The translations under genes and the position numbers were made by a program. Positions 45,677 to 55,097 of a stretch of DNA of 64,000 nt are shown in pieces. The DNA lies in assembly GCA_045123575.1 (NCBI GenBank), contig JBGVKG010000052.1:1-64000 (forward strand). The letters are read 5' to 3'. The number at the start of each line of letters is the position of its first letter. The first letter of the stretch is position 1. Below the pieces are notes generated by a model. That model ran no database searches, was not told the origin of the DNA, and saw only the letters and a program-made list of their open reading frames with translations. This DNA comes from SVEL01 sp045123575 (GTDB taxonomy: Bacteria; Bacillota; Clostridia; Lachnospirales; Lachnospiraceae).

Positions 45677-47473
45677 CTAACATATATCTTCTTTGTACTT
45701 ATTCATATAAAATTCTGCAATCTCCCTAGCATAAAACGTCTGCATGAATAAATTATACAAATTATAAGATTTTATTAAAAGAGCCTTACATGTATCTTCA
45801 TCAGCATTCGTGTCAACCATATACGACGCTATAATCATCATTCCATCGCCTAGTCCTGTACCTTTACCAACACCGAGTTCTCGTTTCATCACTTCCTTTG
45901 TGTAGAAAATGGTATTCTTATCACACCCATCCTCCAATCTTCTCTCATAATGAGTACATAACAGTATATACGAACGAAATCTATGCTTTGCTTGTACCTT
46001 ACTTCGCTCATACATTTTTAATACCTTTTCCAATATATCGCGAGCTTTATTTGTTTTATCCATTATCTCTAGTATAGCATCTATTTGGGCTAATAATATA
46101 GCTTCATTACGCATAGGTGGTCGATTACTTTCTTTGTCATAGTCATATGTTTCTTTCAGCAATTTTACACTCTTCTCTAATGCATCTTCTAACCTTATAT
46201 TACCCTGAATCCTATCTAGCATATTTTTAATATTCTCAACAAATCGTCTATTATCCGCGATACTCATATCCAATTTTTTTTCAATCTCTACTAATCTCTT
46301 ATATGCAGAGTTAATTTCATGTCCTTCTAGATCATCGTCCAGCTCATTTTTCATTTGCAATACATCAAAAGATGTTGTTACTATAAAGGTATTATATTTC
46401 GTTTTATCTACATCTAACTTATTCATCAATGCTTCAAATTTCTTTTTTGTCGGTGATGACCTTGCATTTTCTATCCTAGACAGAGTTTCAACAGAGCTAT
46501 AAACCTCTTCTATTAATTCTTCTTGAGTTAACTCCTTTGCCTGACGCTCACCCTTTACCGTCTCATAGTCTAAATGTATCTCACTCTGACATGGTCTAAA
46601 ATACAAATAGTCTAATCTCATACTTACTCCCAACTCATCATATAAACTTCTTAACACATCTGCATACTTTTTCCATTTAGTAACCATCTCTTTTTCAGCA
46701 TTTCGCTCATATCTATATATCAATTCATCCATCAACGGAATCATAAGATATGATATAGACTCTTTTCTTAAAAGCATCAATGCTTCTTCACATAAGCTAA
46801 TAATTCTCTCATCATATTCCTTTGACACATATAGCCTTGACAGCACATATGCACACTTAGAATATATTTTTGCGTACTCTTCCCTATCCCCAAATCTAGC
46901 CGACACATAATCAATACAGTTATCCGTATGACGCTGAGCTTCATTTTCTTTTCCAATTCTGCAAAGTATAATACCATATACCAATAGATTTTCCATCTCA
47001 TACGTTGATATATAATATTCTGTTAAACACTTGTATTTCCAACCAGGTATCGTTAATTCCAATGCTTTCTCTATAAATGCAATTGCATCCGCATATTTTC
47101 CTTGTTGCAATAAAATATAAGCCTTAGTACGATTGTAATACATCTGATGAACATGCATATTATCATCAAAACGAACCTTATATCTCTCTAACTTTTCTTC
47201 TGCCTCTTCACACCGTTCTTTACATATTAGCTCATCAATCTCATCTCTGTCACATATTTTTTTATACTCTTCCAATGAAATTATAATCTCTAATTTATCC
47301 GGCGACTTTCCCAATCGTTGAAATAATATATCCAATAATAACTTATCTGTTTCACAGTCACTTTCCTCTATTTTATATAGCATTGGTGCTGCACATAATC
47401 CCTGACATATTTTTTCACGGCTTATATTTTTTTCTTCTCTTTCATACCTAAGTAACGAACCTATCTTTTGCAT
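45677..47473 (-). CDS. TPR regulator with two helix-turn-helix domains (RRNPP-like)
   Basis: About 598 residues. An XRE-like HTH fills residues 1-60 (MQKIGSLLRYEREEKNISRE). Helical TPR-like repeats follow to about 300 (NRTKAYILLQQGKYADAIAF). A second XRE-like HTH appears at about 312-370 (ETVKGERQAKELTQEELIEE, then VETLSRIENARSSPTKKKF), then another helical stretch to the end. RRNPP proteins have one HTH plus TPRs that bind an imported peptide; two HTH domains are unusual. The start at 47473 follows GGGGAGA by seven bases. An extended start at 47506 lies in the leader hairpin. It probably controls the peptide-secretion operon. Confidence 0.85.
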   Translation of the reverse strand: MQKIGSLLRYEREEKNISREKICQGLCAAPMLYKIEESDCETDKLLLDILFQRLGKSPDKLEIIISLEEYKKICDRDEIDELICKERCEEAEEKLERYKVRFDDNMHVHQMYYNRTKAYILLQQGKYADAIAFIEKALELTIPGWKYKCLTEYYISTYEMENLLVYGIILCRIGKENEAQRHTDNCIDYVSARFGDREEYAKIYSKCAYVLSRLYVSKEYDERIISLCEEALMLLRKESISYLMIPLMDELIYRYERNAEKEMVTKWKKYADVLRSLYDELGVSMRLDYLYFRPCQSEIHLDYETVKGERQAKELTQEELIEEVYSSVETLSRIENARSSPTKKKFEALMNKLDVDKTKYNTFIVTTSFDVLQMKNELDDDLEGHEINSAYKRLVEIEKKLDMSIADNRRFVENIKNMLDRIQGNIRLEDALEKSVKLLKETYDYDKESNRPPMRNEAILLAQIDAILEIMDKTNKARDILEKVLKMYERSKVQAKHRFRSYILLCTHYERRLEDGCDKNTIFYTKEVMKRELGVGKGTGLGDGMMIIASYMVDTNADEDTCKALLIKSYNLYNLFMQTFYAREIAEFYMNKYKEDIC

Positions 47474-47479
47474 ACTTAT

Positions 47480-47536
47480 TCTCCCCATATATACATATCT
47501 CCCCATAAATTAGATACACACCTAACTTATGGGGAG
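47480..47536 (-). promoter_or_regulatory. Leader of the regulator with competing hairpins over the ribosome site
   Basis: Read on the minus strand: CTCCCCATAA (47536-47527), then TTATGGGGAG (47508-47499), then TATATGGGGAG whose GGGGAG is the ribosome site. The first segment can pair either with the second (leaving the site free) or with the third (covering it). The first pairing also includes CTAA/TTAG, 14 pairs in all. A translational switch is possible; it depends on the transcript starting upstream of 47536. Confidence 0.5.
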
Positions 47537-47558
47537 TTTCTATTTCATCCTAGCTTCA

Positions 47559-47596
47559 AAAACCAGACAGTTCTTGTCTGAGCAACGTTCGATTGC
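47559..47596 (-). terminator. Terminator after the NfnB-like gene
   Basis: On the minus strand a small hairpin GCAA/TTGC is followed by CAGACA-AGAAC-TGTCTG and GTTTTTG, beginning about 12 bases after the stop codon. Confidence 0.75.
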
Positions 47597-47607
47597 TTAC
47601 AGTTTTG

Positions 47608-48999
47608 TTAACGCGCGCTAAGATACTCATCAATCGAAGCTGCAGCTGTCTTACCAGCACCCATTGCAAGGATAACTGTAGCTGCACCTGTTACGGCGTC
47701 ACCACCTGCGTACACACCTTCTCTTGATGTAAGACCTGTCTCTTCGTTTACGATGATACCGCCCCACTTCTGTGTCTCAAGTCCCTTTGTAGTAGACTTG
47801 ATAAGTGGGTTTGGAGATGTACCGATTGACATGATTACACAGTCAACTGGAATATCAAACTCTGAACCAGCCTTCTCTACAGGTCTTCTTCTACCTGAAG
47901 CATCTGGCTCGCCAAGCTCCATCTCTAAGCATCTGATAGCACCAACGAACTTCTCATCGTTTGGTAATATCTCAACTGGATTTGTGAGGAGCTTAAAGAT
48001 GATACCCTCTTCCTCAGCATGCTCAACTTCCTCTGCTCTAGCTGGAAGCTCATCCTTAGAACGACGGTAAACTATGTATACTTCCTCTGCTCCGAGTCTC
48101 TTTGCACTTCTAGCTGCATCCATAGCAACGTTACCACCACCTACTACAGCTACCTTCTTAGCCTTCATGATAGGTGTGCAAGACTCATCCTGATATGCCT
48201 TCATAAGGTTTACTCTTGTGAGGAACTCATTAGCTGAATATACGCCCTTAAGGTTCTCGCCTGGGATATTCATAAATCTTGGAAGTCCAGCTCCTGAGCC
48301 GATAAATACTGCCTCGAAGCCGTACTCCTCTATAAGCTCATCGATAGAGAGAACCTTACCGATAACCATATTTGTCTCAATCTTAACACCGAGGTCCTTA
48401 AGTCCATCGATTTCCTTCTGTACGATAGCCTTTGGAAGACGGAACTCTGGGATACCATATACAAGAACACCACCTGCAAGGTGAAGTGCCTCAAATATTG
48501 TTACCTCATAGCCCTTTCTAGCAAGGTCTCCAGCACATGTAAGTCCTGAAGGACCTGAACCGATGATAGCTACCTTGTGACCATTGCTCTCTGGCTTAGC
48601 TGGCTTTGTAGTACAATTAGCATTGTGATAATCTGCAACAAATCTCTCCAAACGACCGATAGCAACTGGCTCACCCTTGATACCTCTGATACACTTACCC
48701 TCACACTGTGACTCCTGTGGACATACACGACCACATACTGCTGGAAGTGCACTTGAAGCTGATATAACCTCATAAGCAGCCTCGAAATCACCTGCAGCTA
48801 CGTGCTGGATAAATGTTGGTATATCTATCTGTACAGGACATCCTGTAACACATGGCTTATTCTTACAATTTAAACATCTGGCAGCCTCATCCATAGCTTG
48901 CTCTTTTGTATAACCTAAAGCAACTTCCTTGAAATTTTTATTTCTTACGTTTGGATCCTGCGAAGGCATCTCATTCTTCTTTAATGACATATTAGGCAT
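47608..48999 (-). CDS. gltA: NADPH-dependent glutamate synthase beta-like oxidoreductase (NfnB-type)
   Basis: About 463 residues. The N-terminal iron-sulfur part has CLNCKNKPCVTGCPVQIDIP and CGRVCPQESQCEGKC, followed by FAD-binding GSGPSGLTCAGDLARKGYEV and NADPH-binding GGGNVAMDAARSAKRLG. Clostridia use such proteins with an NfnA partner as electron-bifurcating transhydrogenase (NADH, ferredoxin, NADP). The NfnA-like gene lies directly upstream. The start at 48999 (MPNMSLKKNEMPSQDPNVR) has GGAG six bases upstream; in-frame ATGs at 49008 and 49038 have poorer sites. Confidence 0.93.
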   Translation of the reverse strand: MPNMSLKKNEMPSQDPNVRNKNFKEVALGYTKEQAMDEAARCLNCKNKPCVTGCPVQIDIPTFIQHVAAGDFEAAYEVISASSALPAVCGRVCPQESQCEGKCIRGIKGEPVAIGRLERFVADYHNANCTTKPAKPESNGHKVAIIGSGPSGLTCAGDLARKGYEVTIFEALHLAGGVLVYGIPEFRLPKAIVQKEIDGLKDLGVKIETNMVIGKVLSIDELIEEYGFEAVFIGSGAGLPRFMNIPGENLKGVYSANEFLTRVNLMKAYQDESCTPIMKAKKVAVVGGGNVAMDAARSAKRLGAEEVYIVYRRSKDELPARAEEVEHAEEEGIIFKLLTNPVEILPNDEKFVGAIRCLEMELGEPDASGRRRPVEKAGSEFDIPVDCVIMSIGTSPNPLIKSTTKGLETQKWGGIIVNEETGLTSREGVYAGGDAVTGAATVILAMGAGKTAAASIDEYLSAR

Positions 49000-49051
49000 T
49001 TTTTTCTCCATTCTCCACAATCTTCTGTGGTATTTCATTTTTGTTTAAAAA

Positions 49052-49121
49052 CGACTGTTCCGCTTCTTTGAAGCTCCCACAGTCGCACCATTCGTAACTT
49101 CGGGCTATCACCCTACGTTAC
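49052..49121 (-). terminator. Two stacked hairpins between the NfnA- and NfnB-like genes
   Basis: On the minus strand GTAAC..GGG/CCC..GTTAC (49121-49094) is followed by CGACTGT..GCTTC/GAAGC..ACAGTCG (49085-49052) and a TTTTTA tract. The second is a strong terminator-like stem lying inside what should be one operon, so it may adjust the ratio of the two subunits or act as an attenuator. Confidence 0.75.
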
Positions 49122-49181
49122 TCATGATGTTTATTCGCTAAATATAAATATATACTTGTGCAAGCACGTATATATTTATGC

Positions 49182-50018
49182 TTAGCTCATCTTTTTAAAC
49201 AAGTTGCATGCTTCATCATGAGCGTGTCTCTCAAATGGCTTATACATTCCGCCTCTCTCAAGAGCCTCATCAAAGTCAACAAGGTGTCCATCAAAGTCTG
49301 GACCATCAACACAGGCAAACTTTGTCTCGCCGCCTACTGTAAGACGACAACCACCACACATACCTGTTCCATCTATCATAATAGGATTCATACTAACTGT
49401 TGTCTTAACACCGTACTCCTTTGTGAGAGCACAAACGAACTTCATCATAATAAGTGGACCGATAACGATTACTTCATCGTACTTCTCACCTGCATCAAGA
49501 AGCTCCTTAAGAGCATTTGTTACAAGACCCTTTGTACCATGACTTCCATCATCTGTCATCATCATCATCTTATCACTAACAGCTGCAAAATCTTCCTCAA
49601 GTATAACTAAGTCCTTATTTCTAAAACCTACGATTGAGTGAACCTCTGCACCTAATTCATGAAGCTTCTTTGCAATAGGGAATGCGATAGCACAACCAAC
49701 ACCACCACCTACTACAGCTACCTTCTTAAGTCCTTCTGTATGTGTAGCAACACCAAGAGGTCCTACGAAATCCTGTATGTAATCTCCTTCCATCTTATGA
49801 TTGAGCTTCTCTGTAGTAGCTCCTACTATCTGGAAGATAATTCTTACCCATCCAGCCTCTCTATCATAATCAGCAATAGTAAGAGGTATTCTCTCACCAT
49901 CCTCGTCAACACGCAATATAATAAACTGTCCAGGCTCAGCCTTCTTAGCTATTAAAGGTGCTTCAATATCCAGCAATGTAACAGTTGGATTCAGTTCTTT
50001 TCTATTGAGAATCTTATA
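49182..50018 (-). CDS. Sulfide/dihydroorotate-dehydrogenase-type FAD/NAD-binding protein (NfnA-type)
   Basis: About 278 residues. The FAD-binding beta barrel (PGQFIILRVDEDGERIPLTI), the NAD-binding segment VAVVGGGVGCAIAFPIAK, and a C-terminal [2Fe-2S] ligand cluster (GTGMCGGCRLTVGGETKFAC) are present, as in PyrK/SudB/NfnA proteins. With the next gene it forms a soluble electron-bifurcating NADH-ferredoxin:NADP complex, by family knowledge. The start at 50018 (MYKILNRKELNPTVTL) is chosen because GGAG and GGAAAG lie just upstream; an ATG at 50066 adds an unconserved 16 residues. Confidence 0.92.
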   Translation of the reverse strand, partial: YKILNRKELNPTVTLLDIEAPLIAKKAEPGQFIILRVDEDGERIPLTIADYDREAGWVRIIFQIVGATTEKLNHKMEGDYIQDFVGPLGVATHTEGLKKVAVVGGGVGCAIAFPIAKKLHELGAEVHSIVGFRNKDLVILEEDFAAVSDKMMMMTDDGSHGTKGLVTNALKELLDAGEKYDEVIVIGPLIMMKFVCALTKEYGVKTTVSMNPIMIDGTGMCGGCRLTVGGETKFACVDGPDFDGHLVDFDEALERGGMYKPFERHAHDEACNLFKKMS

Positions 50019-50227
50019 CATCTCTCCACTTTCCTTTCCTCTTTTTAAGTGTGTGTCGTTTAACAATGTAACTTGCTAAACTGTCAACTGTTCTTATGAT
50101 ACAATATAAATTGTAATATGTAAAGAGGAAAATAGTTTGATATTCAAAATACTCTTTACAATTAACTATTTTTATGTAATAATCATTATATAAAGTAGGT
50201 CTTAACATTAAATAGGAGGATATATTT

Positions 50228-50638
50228 ATGGAGTTTATACTTGAGCTATTATTTGAAATAATTGTTGAAGGTTCTATTGAACTTAGCACTCACAAGAAGG
50301 TTCCTATGCCACTTAGAATATTGGCATTTATTATCTGTTTCGGCCTTTTTGGTTTTATCGCCGGCGGCATAAGCGTTGTAGGTTTTAATTATCTTGCAGA
50401 AAATAATATTGGTGGTGCTATATTCTTCTTTGCCGTTTCTTTATTGTTAATTATAGCTTTCATCTATGCAATACACAAAACTTACAAAGAGAACAACTCC
50501 CTCGTAGATGACAATAGCGGAGAAACACATTTTGGAGAGGCTAAACCTTCTAACAAAAAACAAACTATTATCGCTGGCATAACCGCCATCATATTTGTAA
50601 TAATATGTGCATATGTTATCTATACTTTCGATTTATAA
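50228..50638 (+). CDS. Small membrane protein of unknown function
   Basis: 136 residues with three hydrophobic segments (ILAFIICFGLFGFIAGGISV; GAIFFFAVSLLLIIAFIYAI; IIAGITAIIFVIICAYVIY) and a hydrophilic stretch between the second and third. I do not recognise a family. AGGAGG lies eight bases before the ATG. It stands alone, divergent from the Nfn pair and ending before a bidirectional terminator. Confidence 0.75.
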   Translation: MEFILELLFEIIVEGSIELSTHKKVPMPLRILAFIICFGLFGFIAGGISVVGFNYLAENNIGGAIFFFAVSLLLIIAFIYAIHKTYKENNSLVDDNSGETHFGEAKPSNKKQTIIAGITAIIFVIICAYVIYTFDL

Positions 50639-50672
50639 GAGTGTTCTTTGCCTATATATACAATGTGAAAGC

Positions 50673-50712
50673 AAAAAGGAAATGAAACTATTATGGCTTC
50701 ATTTCCTTTTTT
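50673..50712. terminator. Bidirectional terminator
   Basis: AAAAAGGAAATGAA / TTCATTTCCTTTTT, a perfect 14-bp stem with an 11-base loop between convergent genes. Confidence 0.88.
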
Positions 50713-50716
50713 ATAT

Positions 50717-53284
50717 CTATCTATGCCTTATACGTAAGAAATAATCCTTTATATCCTTCCATCTTATCTTTCTTACGGCTATATCTATTATAAGAAGTAT
50801 AGCCACTATAATACCAAGGATTTTCCAAGGATTATACACAAAGCTTTTTGCATCCATATCTATAGTTGCGATAACATTTGTATCCTCTGATATAGTGCCT
50901 CCAGCATATCTGCATATATTCTCTATGCACTCCCTACCTGACGCTACATACATATCATACTCACTAGAATAAGATAATGATACTGCTGTGTGTTTATAAT
51001 CCATTACCTGTCCCTTTTCATCTGTCCAGGCTATTATCATTTCGTGCACACCTGTGTCTCGTATGTCTACGCTTCCCTTGTAGGTATTAGAGCCAGTTTT
51101 AGTAAGGTCATACATTTTTTCATCTGCGTTAGATAATATATTTACTGTAACTTCACCTTTGTTGTCAATTGTATCCACTACAATATCTACTGTCTTTCCA
51201 CGCAATGTCATATCCACATCTAAAGATGAATCATTATGTTTCTTTGATATAGTTGTACTTACCATCGCTTTCAGTACTGCCAATCCTGTCTTGTTATTTA
51301 GCCATTCATCTGACCATCCAGATATAACACTACCGGTATATGAAGCTACCTTGCCAGCTCCATATGTCCATTCAGCGTATATTGGATGACCCTCATTAGC
51401 AGTAATATATGCTGTAGCCCCATCCTTTAGTTCGGTACATGCATAGTTGCTAATTACCGGTAACTTCACTTTATCTGCTTCCTCTATCAGAGGACTATCA
51501 GGTGACATCACTGGTCTGTATGTGCCAGACATAATAAGCCCTGTTGTAACCTGTTCCGTTTCTCTTAGCATAATATCTGGAAGTTGTAATGCATCCGCTA
51601 CATAATAGTATCTTCCGTTGCCTTTATTGGCCATATTCGATAATATATCAGACTCATATCCAAGTCCTATGGTCGAGACAGTTATGTTATTCTTCACCAT
51701 AGTTTCTACAACTTTGTTGTATCCCTCATCACTAGGATTGCCATCAGACAAGAATATAACATGCTTAATATCAGCCTCAAAATCTATCAGTTCGTTATAC
51801 GCAAGCTGAAGCGCCTTCACATAATATGTTCCCTGGGCTGTTGTCAGTCCAGAAATAAGTCTAGTAAGGTAATCTTTATTATCCTTATTAGCTTTAATAA
51901 GTGGTGATTGAACCTTTGCCCAAGTATTAAAAGAAACAACAGCTACATAATCCTTATCAGTCAACGCCTGCACACACTGGATAGCACCCTGCTTTGCCAC
52001 CGATAGATACATTTCCGTCATGCTCATACTGTTGGAACAATCAAGCACCAACGCCAATGCAATATTATCTCCTTCTCCATCGTCTGTGCCAAGGGTTACC
52101 GGAAGCATTTCCTCAAAAGCTGTATCTTTCATATTTCCACTCATATATGTGCTGCTTCCACCTATTGTCAACAGGCTTCTTCCGTATACACTTACATAGG
52201 CTTCAAGTAACTTGTCGTAGTCATCTGGCAATTCATTATTATCCACATTAACCAATATAACCTCGTCATAATTACACAATTCTACAATAGAATCAGGAGC
52301 CCTATACGCTACAACTACATCCACTTGGTTTTCTTCAGAAAGTATATTTTGCATAGTCTCTGCATTTGCTATCGTATCCGCTATCACCAATATATTAGGA
52401 GCACCTGCCACATTCAGATATGTATATGCCTGATTATTTTTTTCGACAGTATCTTCATCGCTTTCAACTTTAATACGATATGTGTGTCCACCTGCAGTTT
52501 CCGCCGCCGCAGACATCTCTATAAGGTTGCTTCCTCCATCTATGGTATGCTCTAGTCGTTGTACCATCTTCTCATTATCATATAGAACCAAAGCCACCTC
52601 TGTCTCCATATTACTTTTTAGCTCTACTAGAAATTTCACTTCATCTCCCACATAAGAGCCTTCTACAATACTAAATTCACTTATCTGAACCTCTTTTGTA
52701 TCAAGTGTGGTTGTATCAAAATACATTGCGTCTATACGGACACCCTGGGTAGCCAAATGTTTTGCCACACTTACACTGTCCCCATCTGTTTCCTTACCGT
52801 CAGATAACAGTATAATTCTTCTAGACTTATCCGTTGGCATGAGCGACACCGCATATTCTAGTGCTGCTCCAATATTGGTAGCGTCACACAATAGCTTATC
52901 CACTTTCAATTTGTCATCTACATCCAACTTATACACACAATTATCGGCAAAGGCAATTACCCCCACCTCTGTCTTGTCATCTATAACGTTTAATATATCC
53001 GTTGCGTGCTCATTTATGATATCCTGTACATTCAAAGTACTATCAGACATATCCACAAGCACCATAACAGAATCCTCATCTGTAGTCTTTACAATCGACA
53101 CTCCCGCCAAAATGAGTAATAACAATATCGCCATTATACAATGAAGAATTACAGGAATAATCCTTTTCGCACTCTTTCTTCTATTTGCCGGAAGTAATAG
53201 ATATGGCGCAAGTATAATTGCAATCACTGGAATAATGAACCACAATACCATAGGGTTTTGAAAATGCACACTAATATTGCTCAT
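50717..53284 (-). CDS. Membrane protein with two von Willebrand factor A domains and a GATase-like domain
   Basis: 855 residues. Two N-terminal membrane segments (about 12-30 and 43-65) precede a first vWA domain with MIDAS-like VLVDMSDSTLN. A class I glutamine-amidotransferase-like segment (NILVIADTIANAETMQNIL, LLTIGGSSTYM) follows, then a second vWA with a full MIDAS motif LVLDCSNSMS near residue 408, and a C-terminal membrane segment near 825. Such proteins occur with MoxR ATPases. The start overlaps the preceding BatA-like gene by 14 bases. The biological role is unknown. Confidence 0.88.
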   Translation of the reverse strand: MSNISVHFQNPMVLWFIIPVIAIILAPYLLLPANRRKSAKRIIPVILHCIMAILLLLILAGVSIVKTTDEDSVMVLVDMSDSTLNVQDIINEHATDILNVIDDKTEVGVIAFADNCVYKLDVDDKLKVDKLLCDATNIGAALEYAVSLMPTDKSRRIILLSDGKETDGDSVSVAKHLATQGVRIDAMYFDTTTLDTKEVQISEFSIVEGSYVGDEVKFLVELKSNMETEVALVLYDNEKMVQRLEHTIDGGSNLIEMSAAAETAGGHTYRIKVESDEDTVEKNNQAYTYLNVAGAPNILVIADTIANAETMQNILSEENQVDVVVAYRAPDSIVELCNYDEVILVNVDNNELPDDYDKLLEAYVSVYGRSLLTIGGSSTYMSGNMKDTAFEEMLPVTLGTDDGEGDNIALALVLDCSNSMSMTEMYLSVAKQGAIQCVQALTDKDYVAVVSFNTWAKVQSPLIKANKDNKDYLTRLISGLTTAQGTYYVKALQLAYNELIDFEADIKHVIFLSDGNPSDEGYNKVVETMVKNNITVSTIGLGYESDILSNMANKGNGRYYYVADALQLPDIMLRETEQVTTGLIMSGTYRPVMSPDSPLIEEADKVKLPVISNYACTELKDGATAYITANEGHPIYAEWTYGAGKVASYTGSVISGWSDEWLNNKTGLAVLKAMVSTTISKKHNDSSLDVDMTLRGKTVDIVVDTIDNKGEVTVNILSNADEKMYDLTKTGSNTYKGSVDIRDTGVHEMIIAWTDEKGQVMDYKHTAVSLSYSSEYDMYVASGRECIENICRYAGGTISEDTNVIATIDMDAKSFVYNPWKILGIIVAILLIIDIAVRKIRWKDIKDYFLRIRHR

Positions 53285-55097
53285 AATAATAGCACCCCCA
53301 TTCCACCAGCAACAATATCAACAGTATAATCGCAAGATAATACCACAACTCAGCAAAAGCCTCATCCTCTATGGATGCATCCTCCACCACCTGTATATTA
53401 GCCTCCATATTCATAGGTTCCACAATACCTGTTTCTCCATTTGGAATATGCACAAAAAAGTCTGCATATTCTCCACTCTCATCAGTAGTTATAACCGCAG
53501 TGTACACACCAAGCTCGGTTGGACTTATGGTGACAACATCCTCAGTTGTCGATAGCTGCCTAACCTGTCCGTCTGGCAATTCAATATACAATTCCTTTGC
53601 GTAAGGCATAACAGTCAACTTCACTTTTTCGCCTATAGCATAATCATCTCCCTTTACAAGGGCTGGCACAGAATATTCCACTAGATTTCTTACAAGCAAA
53701 ATGTAATCTACGAGCAATGGCAGATTAGAATTATGCAAATCAAATGATAGCACTGTAAATTTCTTGCCATCCTCAAGATTCTTGGTAACACAAACAGGTG
53801 CTCCATCACATTCTAAAACTGTGCTCCAACGCAGATTATGATTTAACTTGCTATATTTAGATACAACAGCCTCATTTAATGATATACCATCGATGATATC
53901 TTCATAAACTTCTTCACTAGCCTTTGTCGATATATGTAGCTCTGTCTTTGCATCAACCGTCTCACTAACATATACACCTTCTGGTAATCTCTCTGTTCCA
54001 ACTAATATAACAGACCCGTCTTCTGGATACTGTTCTGGAACTATTCCATCAAATATATATAAGTCATATCCGTTTAACTTTGATGGCTCAACCTGCCCCA
54101 CAGTGGTAACTTTACAATTACCCAGAGCATTTAGAACACTTTCTAAATATAGTGGCGACTTAGATGCCAGATATACGTTGTAGCTCTTCGTCCTCTTTTT
54201 GCACACACTATAGCTATTGTCCGCAGACAGTCCGTCTTCTACCTTTGTAAATACTTCCAAACTGTCATACTTCATCTCACTATTTATAGTAAACTCTACT
54301 TCTTTTGGAATATTACTTTGTAAATCTATGTATTGCGCTTTCTCCACATATCCATCGAGTCTTAATCCAACCGCAAGGGTAGTGTCACTATTATAGCTTG
54401 TCACCATAGCTTTTATAACTGTGTTCTTCTCATCAGTTTTAACAGATACATTCTCTACGACAACATTCCACTCATTTGAATTAAAATCAACTACGTCTAC
54501 ATTTACCGCCTTGTCATACTTTGTATCTGTATATAATAATATTTCTACATTTCCATTTTGCTCAGAGATAAATTCTGCCTTAGACACCGCCTGTACTACA
54601 TCGCAACCACCCAAGCCACACTTTACACTCTTTAATGCATCTAACAATTTATCAACAGTATCTGCCTCTCTGATCACATAATCAACATTATCTCCAGCCA
54701 AAATAACTGTTACGGTATGGCCCTTTTCTATATGCTTGCCTAACTTTTCTATCTCATCTATGGCTCTGTCAAACCTTGTATGTCCATCCTTATCTGCTAT
54801 CTGCATACTAGCTGATGCATCGAGAATAGCTATATATTCACAACTCATTCCATTGGAAATAGCCGGTCTTGCTATCATAAGTGAAGCTGCGATAATCATA
54901 AGCATCTGCAATAAAAACAACAATATTTTATTTATTCTTTGTATCGGAAGCCTTTTCTTCATAAACTTTTCACTTAGCTTCCATATGTATGTACTGGACA
55001 CCTGACGTTCTTCGTGCTGTGCCTTAATAAGATATATTATAATCAATATAGGCACTCCAAGCAAAAGCCATAACCCAGCCGGATTTAAAAATCTCAT
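53271..55097 (-). CDS. BatA-like membrane protein with von Willebrand factor A domain
   Basis: 608 residues. It opens with MRFLNPAGLWLLLGVPILII, the N-terminal membrane domain of aerotolerance (BatA) proteins, has a second segment near 58-78, a vWA domain with AILDASASMQIAD near residue 91, a long beta-rich middle, and a C-terminal membrane helix (LWYYLAIILLILLLVEWGCY). It overlaps the DUF58 gene by four bases and the second vWA gene by 14, so this is a tightly coupled operon. Confidence 0.9.
   Translation of the reverse strand: MRFLNPAGLWLLLGVPILIIIYLIKAQHEERQVSSTYIWKLSEKFMKKRLPIQRINKILLFLLQMLMIIAASLMIARPAISNGMSCEYIAILDASASMQIADKDGHTRFDRAIDEIEKLGKHIEKGHTVTVILAGDNVDYVIREADTVDKLLDALKSVKCGLGGCDVVQAVSKAEFISEQNGNVEILLYTDTKYDKAVNVDVVDFNSNEWNVVVENVSVKTDEKNTVIKAMVTSYNSDTTLAVGLRLDGYVEKAQYIDLQSNIPKEVEFTINSEMKYDSLEVFTKVEDGLSADNSYSVCKKRTKSYNVYLASKSPLYLESVLNALGNCKVTTVGQVEPSKLNGYDLYIFDGIVPEQYPEDGSVILVGTERLPEGVYVSETVDAKTELHISTKASEEVYEDIIDGISLNEAVVSKYSKLNHNLRWSTVLECDGAPVCVTKNLEDGKKFTVLSFDLHNSNLPLLVDYILLVRNLVEYSVPALVKGDDYAIGEKVKLTVMPYAKELYIELPDGQVRQLSTTEDVVTISPTELGVYTAVITTDESGEYADFFVHIPNGETGIVEPMNMEANIQVVEDASIEDEAFAELWYYLAIILLILLLVEWGCYYYEQY

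Noticed and set aside
47474..47506. Extended start of the dual-HTH regulator
   Set aside because: Those codons overlap the leader hairpin and the ribosome site; MQKIGSLLRYERE is the normal HTH beginning.
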